A DNA stretch of 64,000 nucleotides, from positions 310,001 to 374,000 of the forward strand of contig NZ_BTTW01000003.1 in NCBI RefSeq assembly GCF_036245865.1. Reading direction: 5' to 3'. Positions 59,744-64,000 of this stretch are shown piece by piece; position 1 is the stretch's first letter, and each line of letters starts with the position of its first letter. The notes beneath the pieces are model-generated. The model was given only the letters and a program-made list of their open reading frames with translations, had not been told where the DNA came from and made no database searches. This stretch comes from Corallococcus caeni. GTDB taxonomy: Bacteria > Myxococcota > Myxococcia > Myxococcales > Myxococcaceae. Both the position numbers and the translations under genes were made by a program.

Positions 59744-62608
59744 ATGGTCCACGAGGAAGCGTCGATGGCTGCCGAGGTCCCTCCCGAGGGATGGCTCGCG
59801 CGCCCCGTGAAAGTCCTGCTGGCGCCGCATCTGGACTCGCTCGCGGAGCGGCTGGCGCGGATGGAGGGCCTCTCCCCGGCGGAGCGCGGCGTGGTGGAGG
59901 CCGCCGTCCGGGAGGCGCTGGGCTTCAGCGCCCAGCTCAAACTCAACCGCGTGCTCCTGCTGGAGCTGCACGCCGCGTCGCTGGAGGGACGGCTCGACGC
60001 CGCGGACCCGCCGGGACGGTGGGCCCAGTTCCTGGAGCAGGCCTGCACCTCCGACTTCCACACGCACCTGCGCGGACGCTACCCGCCGCTCCTGGACAGG
60101 CTGGCGACGCTGGGCCGGCTCCAGACCCAGGCGGTGCTGCGGCTGGCGGAACGGTTCGTCGCGGACCGCGAATCACTGACGGAGCTGCCCGGCCGTCCTC
60201 GCGGCGCGCTGAAGCGCCTGCGGCTGGGGGAGGGGGATGCACACCGGGGCGGTCAGACGGTGGCGCTGCTGGAGCTGGAAGCGGGCACGGTGCTCTACAA
60301 GCCCCGCTGCATGCGCGTGGATCGCGCGCTGGACGGGCTGCTCGCGCGCGTGCTGGCGCCGGACGAGGAAGCCTCGCGGATCCGCGTGCCGTCCGTGCTG
60401 GTGCGCGCGGGCTACGGCTGGGCGGAGTTCGTGGAGCACCGCTTCTGCGCGAACGACGCCGAGCTCGCGCGCTTCTACCGGAACCTGGGCCACTGGCTCG
60501 CGGTGATGCGCCTCTTGGGCGGCACGGACCTGCACTCGGAGAACCTCATCGCGCACGGGCCGGTGCCCGTGGTGGTGGACGTGGAGAGCCTCTTCACCCC
60601 GGATCCGCCCGTGCCTCCGGCGGAGCGCGGGCTGGCGGTGGACCTGGCCGCGAAGGCCATCCGCGGCACCGTCCTGCGCACGGGCCTGCTCCCCGTGCGC
60701 AGCGGCGGCCCGGGCCTGGGCGGTCTGGACATCTCCGCGGCGGGTTCGCTTCCGGGCCAGCAGCCGCGCATCCCGGCGCCCCTCATCGTCGGCGGTGGCA
60801 CGGACGGGGCCCACCTGGGCATGGCGCTGATGGAGCGCCCGCACGCGAAGAACCACCCCAGCCCGGACCCCGTGCTCGCGCGGCACTGGGACCAGGTCGT
60901 GGAGGGCTTTCATGAGCTGACCGCGCGGATGAAGGCGCTGGACGCGGACGGAGGGCTGCGCCCGCTGCTGGAGCCGTTCACGGGCGCGATGGTCCGGCGC
61001 ATCCTGCGGCCCACGCAGACGTACGCGGAGCTGCTGCGCATGCTCTGGCACCCGGCCTCGTTGTACGACGCGCCCAGGGCCCACGCGCGGGCGCGGGACG
61101 TGATGCGCAAGAACGCCGACGTGTCCCCCGGCGCGCCCTCCGCCACGCCCGTCATCGACGAGGAGCTGGCGGACCTGTGCGTGGGGGACATCCCCGTGTT
61201 CACCCAGCCCGTGACCCGGAGCGTGCTCGACGCCGCGCTGGAGGCTTGGCGTTCGGTGGACGAGTCGCTGGAGGAGATGACCATCCAGAGCACGCTGATC
61301 AGCGCCTACCTCAACGAGAAGACCGTGCCGCCTCGCGTCCTCGCGCCGGCCACGCCCGCGCGCCGCGAGCACCTGGATGCGCGGCGCCGGGCCCAGCTGT
61401 CCAAACTGGTCCGCCGCGTGCGTGACGCGGCCGTGCGGGGCCCGGACGGGACGGCGACGTGGATCAGCCCGGTGCTCGCCGAGCACGGCTGGGCGGTGCG
61501 CCCGCTCTCCGCCGAGCACTACAGCGGGCAGGGCGGCGTCGCGGTGGTGCTGGCCCAGTACCTGCGCGAGGTCGACCACGGCCGCGCGGATGCGGTGGAC
61601 GGCCTGCCGGAGCTGCTGGACGGTGCGCTCGCGGTGCTGCGCGCCACGGAGGACCGGGTGCCGGTGAAGAATCCGGGCGGCTTCTCCGGGCTGGCGTCGC
61701 AGGTGTGGATCTGGTCCACGCTGCACGACCTGGGCACGGTCCCCGGCGCGCTGGACCGGGCCCGTGAGCGCGCGGCGGCGCTGACGCCCCAGGTGCTGGA
61801 CGCGGACGGCCTGCTGGAGGTGCTGGGCGGCGTGGCGGGCGTCATCGTCCCGCTGCTCAACCTGGTGGACCAGACCGGCGAGCCGAAGTGGCTGGACGTC
61901 GCGGCGCACGCGGGCCGGCGGCTGGAGGACACGGCGCGCAGCGTGGCGGGCGACGCGCGCTGGTCCACGTCGATGTTCCCGGAGCCCATCGGCGGCTTCG
62001 CGCACGGCACGGCGGGCATCGCCTGGGCGCTGGCGCGGCTGGGCCTGAGCGCGGCGGGGACGGCGGCGGACCGGCGGCGGTGGCGCAGCCTGTCCGAGCG
62101 CGCCTTCGACTTCGTGGACGGCCTCTACCGGCCGGACCTGGGCAACTGGACGGACCTCCGCCGCCCGGAGGCCACGGATCAGCTCACGACCTGGTGCCAC
62201 GGGAGCACGGGCATCGGCCTGGCGGCGGCGGACCTCTTCGCCCGCACCGGGGCCGCGCGCTACGGGGACCTGTTCCAGCGGGCCCGCGCCGCGGCCGTGC
62301 GTGAGGGCTTCGGCTGGACCCACACCCTGTGCCACGGCGACCTGGGGCTGTGGGAGCTGCTGGAGACGGCGCGGCGGCTGTCCTCGGCGCCGCTGGGGCC
62401 GGACCGGGAGGTGCTGGACGCGGAGCTCATCTCCGGCCTGGAGGCGCGCGGTCCGGTGGCGGGGCTCGCGCGCGACGCCTTCTCCCCCGGGCTGATGGCG
62501 GGGCTGGGCGGCGTCATCCACACGCTCCTGCGCATGCACCCGGAGAGCCGGCTCGTGTCGCCGCTGTTGCTGGGACGCGCGCCGGACATGGACCCGGACG
62601 CGCCCTGA
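59744..62608 (+). CDS. lanM: LanM class II lanthipeptide synthetase
   Basis: 954 residues from ATG 59744 (GGGAG 8 bases upstream). N-terminal dehydratase, DUF4135 type (about 60-570): LYKPR Lys186, TDLHSEN His264, VVDVES Asp279 and Glu281, as in the kinase-like active site that phosphorylates Ser/Thr. C-terminal LanC cyclase (about 600-940): zinc ligands Cys818 (TTWCHGSTG), Cys863 and His864 (TLCHGDLG), then GLGGVIHTLL. Full length; no frameshift. It dehydrates and cyclises the precursor at 59436. Confidence 0.95.
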   Translation: MVHEEASMAAEVPPEGWLARPVKVLLAPHLDSLAERLARMEGLSPAERGVVEAAVREALGFSAQLKLNRVLLLELHAASLEGRLDAADPPGRWAQFLEQACTSDFHTHLRGRYPPLLDRLATLGRLQTQAVLRLAERFVADRESLTELPGRPRGALKRLRLGEGDAHRGGQTVALLELEAGTVLYKPRCMRVDRALDGLLARVLAPDEEASRIRVPSVLVRAGYGWAEFVEHRFCANDAELARFYRNLGHWLAVMRLLGGTDLHSENLIAHGPVPVVVDVESLFTPDPPVPPAERGLAVDLAAKAIRGTVLRTGLLPVRSGGPGLGGLDISAAGSLPGQQPRIPAPLIVGGGTDGAHLGMALMERPHAKNHPSPDPVLARHWDQVVEGFHELTARMKALDADGGLRPLLEPFTGAMVRRILRPTQTYAELLRMLWHPASLYDAPRAHARARDVMRKNADVSPGAPSATPVIDEELADLCVGDIPVFTQPVTRSVLDAALEAWRSVDESLEEMTIQSTLISAYLNEKTVPPRVLAPATPARREHLDARRRAQLSKLVRRVRDAAVRGPDGTATWISPVLAEHGWAVRPLSAEHYSGQGGVAVVLAQYLREVDHGRADAVDGLPELLDGALAVLRATEDRVPVKNPGGFSGLASQVWIWSTLHDLGTVPGALDRARERAAALTPQVLDADGLLEVLGGVAGVIVPLLNLVDQTGEPKWLDVAAHAGRRLEDTARSVAGDARWSTSMFPEPIGGFAHGTAGIAWALARLGLSAAGTAADRRRWRSLSERAFDFVDGLYRPDLGNWTDLRRPEATDQLTTWCHGSTGIGLAAADLFARTGAARYGDLFQRARAAAVREGFGWTHTLCHGDLGLWELLETARRLSSAPLGPDREVLDAELISGLEARGPVAGLARDAFSPGLMAGLGGVIHTLLRMHPESRLVSPLLLGRAPDMDPDAP

Positions 62609-62619
62609 GGCGTGCGTGC

Positions 62620-62651
62620 GTCACCGGCCCGCTCCTGGCGGGGCCGGTGAC
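62620..62651. terminator. Terminator hairpin between lanM and deaD-like genes
   Basis: Perfect 11-bp stem GTCACCGGCCC / GGGCCGGTGAC with a 10-base loop in the 55-bp gap between the convergent genes. Confidence 0.75.
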
Positions 62652-62663
62652 ACACAGGGGGCA

Positions 62664-64000
62664 TCAGTCGCGGGTGTCGCGGCGCACGGTCACCTTGCGG
62701 CCGCGCAGCGTGGAGCCCTTCAGCGCGGAGATGATGCGCGCGGCATCCGGCTCCGGCACCTCCACGATGGAGTACATGTCCGCGATGTGGATCGCGCCGA
62801 TGCGCGAGGACTCGAGCCCCGCCTCGCCCGCGATGGCGCCCACGAGGTCCGCCGGCCGCATGCCCGCGGTGCGGCCCGCGCCGATGAACAGGCGCGTGAC
62901 GTTCCACTCCGGCGCGCGCTGCGGCCGCGCGGGGGCTGCCCGGTCGCCGCCGCGCTCTTCCCGGTCCTGGCGGGGGGCGCGCGCCGGGCGCTCGGAGCGC
63001 TCACCGCCGCGGCCCGGAGGCCCGGAGCGCTCCGGACGCGGGAACTTCCGCTCCGTCGGCGCGGACACCTGGGGGATGTCCTGCTCGGTGGACTCCTTGC
63101 CCTCGTCCTCCTTCTCCTGGAGGAGCTTGATGGCGGCGGCGGCCACGTCCATGACGCTGAACTCGCTGGACAGGTCCTCCGCGATGCCGCGGAACCCATC
63201 CAATTCGCCGCCCACCAGCGTCTCGCGCAGCGACGAGCGGATCATCTCCAGCCTGCGCGCGCGCAGGTCGGACACGGTGGGGACCGCGGTGACCTCGATG
63301 CGCTGGCCGGTGAGCCGCTCGATGTTGCGCAGGAGCCGGTGCTCACGGGGCTCCAGCAGGGTGATGGCCACGCCCTCGCGGCCCGCGCGGCCCGTGCGGC
63401 CGATGCGGTGCACGTAGGCCTCCGGCGCGTTGGGCACGTCGAAGTTCACCACGTGCGTCAGCCGGGGGATGTCCAGGCCTCGCGCCGCCACGTCGGTGGC
63501 GATGAGCAGGTCCGCCGCCTGCGACTTGAACTGCTTGATGACGCGGTCGCGCTGCTCCTGGCTCATGCCGCCGTGCAACGCGTGCGCGCGCCAGCCCCGG
63601 CCGTTGAGGGACGTGGTGAGCTCATCCACCTCCGTGCGCGTGCGGCAGAACACGATGGCGGCGGTGGGGGACTCCAGGTCCAGCACGCGCCCCAGCGTGG
63701 CGATCTTGAACGCGCGCGGCACGATGTAGGCCGTCTGCCGGACGCGGGGCATCTCCCCGGCCTCCAGCTTCTCCTTCTCGATGCGCACGCGCACCGGCTC
63801 GTGCAGGTGGCGCTCCGCGATGCTGGCGATGCGCGGGGGCAGGGTGGCGGAGAACAGCGCCGTCTGCCGCTCCTCGGGCGTCTCGGAGAGGATGGCCTCC
63901 AGGTCGTCCGCGAAGCCCATGTCGAGCATCTCGTCCGCTTCGTCCAGGACCACCGTGCGCACCTGGTTCAGCTTCATCGTCTTGCGGCGCAGGTGATCCA
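62664..64000 (-). CDS. DEAD-box RNA helicase, start outside window
   Basis: The 5' part is cut; the frame is open to the window end, where VVLDEADEMLDMGF (DEAD motif) begins. Then SATLPPRI (motif III), the helicase C-terminal domain with VFCRTRTEV, ATDVAARGLDIPRLTHVVNFDVP and YVHRIGRTGRAGREG, and an Arg-rich linker (QDREERGG). The last about 75 residues are a DbpA-like RNA-binding domain (TRLFIGAGRTAGM, IGAIHIADMYSIVEVPE). DeaD/CsdA type, unwinding RNA at low temperature or in ribosome assembly. Confidence 0.93.
   Translation of the reverse strand, partial: DHLRRKTMKLNQVRTVVLDEADEMLDMGFADDLEAILSETPEERQTALFSATLPPRIASIAERHLHEPVRVRIEKEKLEAGEMPRVRQTAYIVPRAFKIATLGRVLDLESPTAAIVFCRTRTEVDELTTSLNGRGWRAHALHGGMSQEQRDRVIKQFKSQAADLLIATDVAARGLDIPRLTHVVNFDVPNAPEAYVHRIGRTGRAGREGVAITLLEPREHRLLRNIERLTGQRIEVTAVPTVSDLRARRLEMIRSSLRETLVGGELDGFRGIAEDLSSEFSVMDVAAAAIKLLQEKEDEGKESTEQDIPQVSAPTERKFPRPERSGPPGRGGERSERPARAPRQDREERGGDRAAPARPQRAPEWNVTRLFIGAGRTAGMRPADLVGAIAGEAGLESSRIGAIHIADMYSIVEVPEPDAARIISALKGSTLRGRKVTVRRDTRD

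Overview
The window is dense, GC-rich bacterial DNA with mostly short intergenic gaps. The gene style points to a myxobacterium, most likely the Myxococcus/Corallococcus group. Clues are a MYXO-CTERM-like tail (14.4 kb), a Cys-rich Myxococcus-repeat lipoprotein with a fibro-slime domain (41.4-43.2 kb), FHA/GAF cyclase and Ser/Thr kinase genes side by side, a sigma-54 activator, bactofilin-like repeat proteins and many lipoproteins. The genus is an inference; no rRNA or tRNA gene was recognised. 51 protein genes are listed; the first and last are cut by the window ends.

Layout. 0-10.4 kb: a glycan-degradation operon with a GH1 beta-glucosidase (5' cut), a GH2-like glycosidase fused to a predicted outer-membrane barrel, two lipoproteins, then a 1,500-residue GH3 enzyme with three CBM32-type domains. 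10.5-19.4 kb: SRPBCC protein, WD40 protein, secreted PQQ-dehydrogenase-like propeller that lacks key active-site residues, PsiE-like membrane protein, cysteine hydrolase, bactofilin-like exported protein, KefB-type antiporter and small membrane proteins. 19.6-25.2 kb: an iron-siderophore cassette (TonB, PepSY membrane protein, Fiu-like receptor, PiuC/YbiX hydroxylase) with two Fur-box palindromes. 25.2-30.6 kb: universal stress protein, an SDR with a substituted active site, a secreted serine protease and a two-gene Hcn/opine-oxidase-like dehydrogenase. 30.8-35.2 kb: ECF sigma factor, anti-sigma factor and an STN/coiled-coil/bactofilin-like membrane protein, then truD. 35.2-43.2 kb: lipoprotein, FHA-GAF-adenylate cyclase, Ser/Thr kinase, GIDE-like membrane protein, fibro-slime lipoprotein. 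43.3-48.3 kb: sugar porter, sigma-54 activator coupled to an MBL-fold hydrolase, orphan ParA. 48.3-57.6 kb: JAMM-like lipoprotein with partner, DHFR-like reductase, alpha/beta hydrolases, glutaminase, SUKH immunity protein with an HNH toxin-like module, MerR regulator, MFS transporter and a metallophosphoesterase. 57.6-62.6 kb: caspase-like (clan CD) peptidase divergent from a compact class II lanthipeptide locus (precursor plus LanM). 62.7-64 kb: a DeaD-type RNA helicase cut by the window end.

The most promising unit is the right end. A 65-residue lanthipeptide precursor and its LanM synthetase have no adjacent transporter or leader protease. A divergently encoded His/Cys caspase-fold peptidase, in an operon with a metallophosphoesterase, lies 373 bp away. 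Whether these form one system cannot be settled from sequence alone. Functions come from motif and family recognition by eye; no database search was run.
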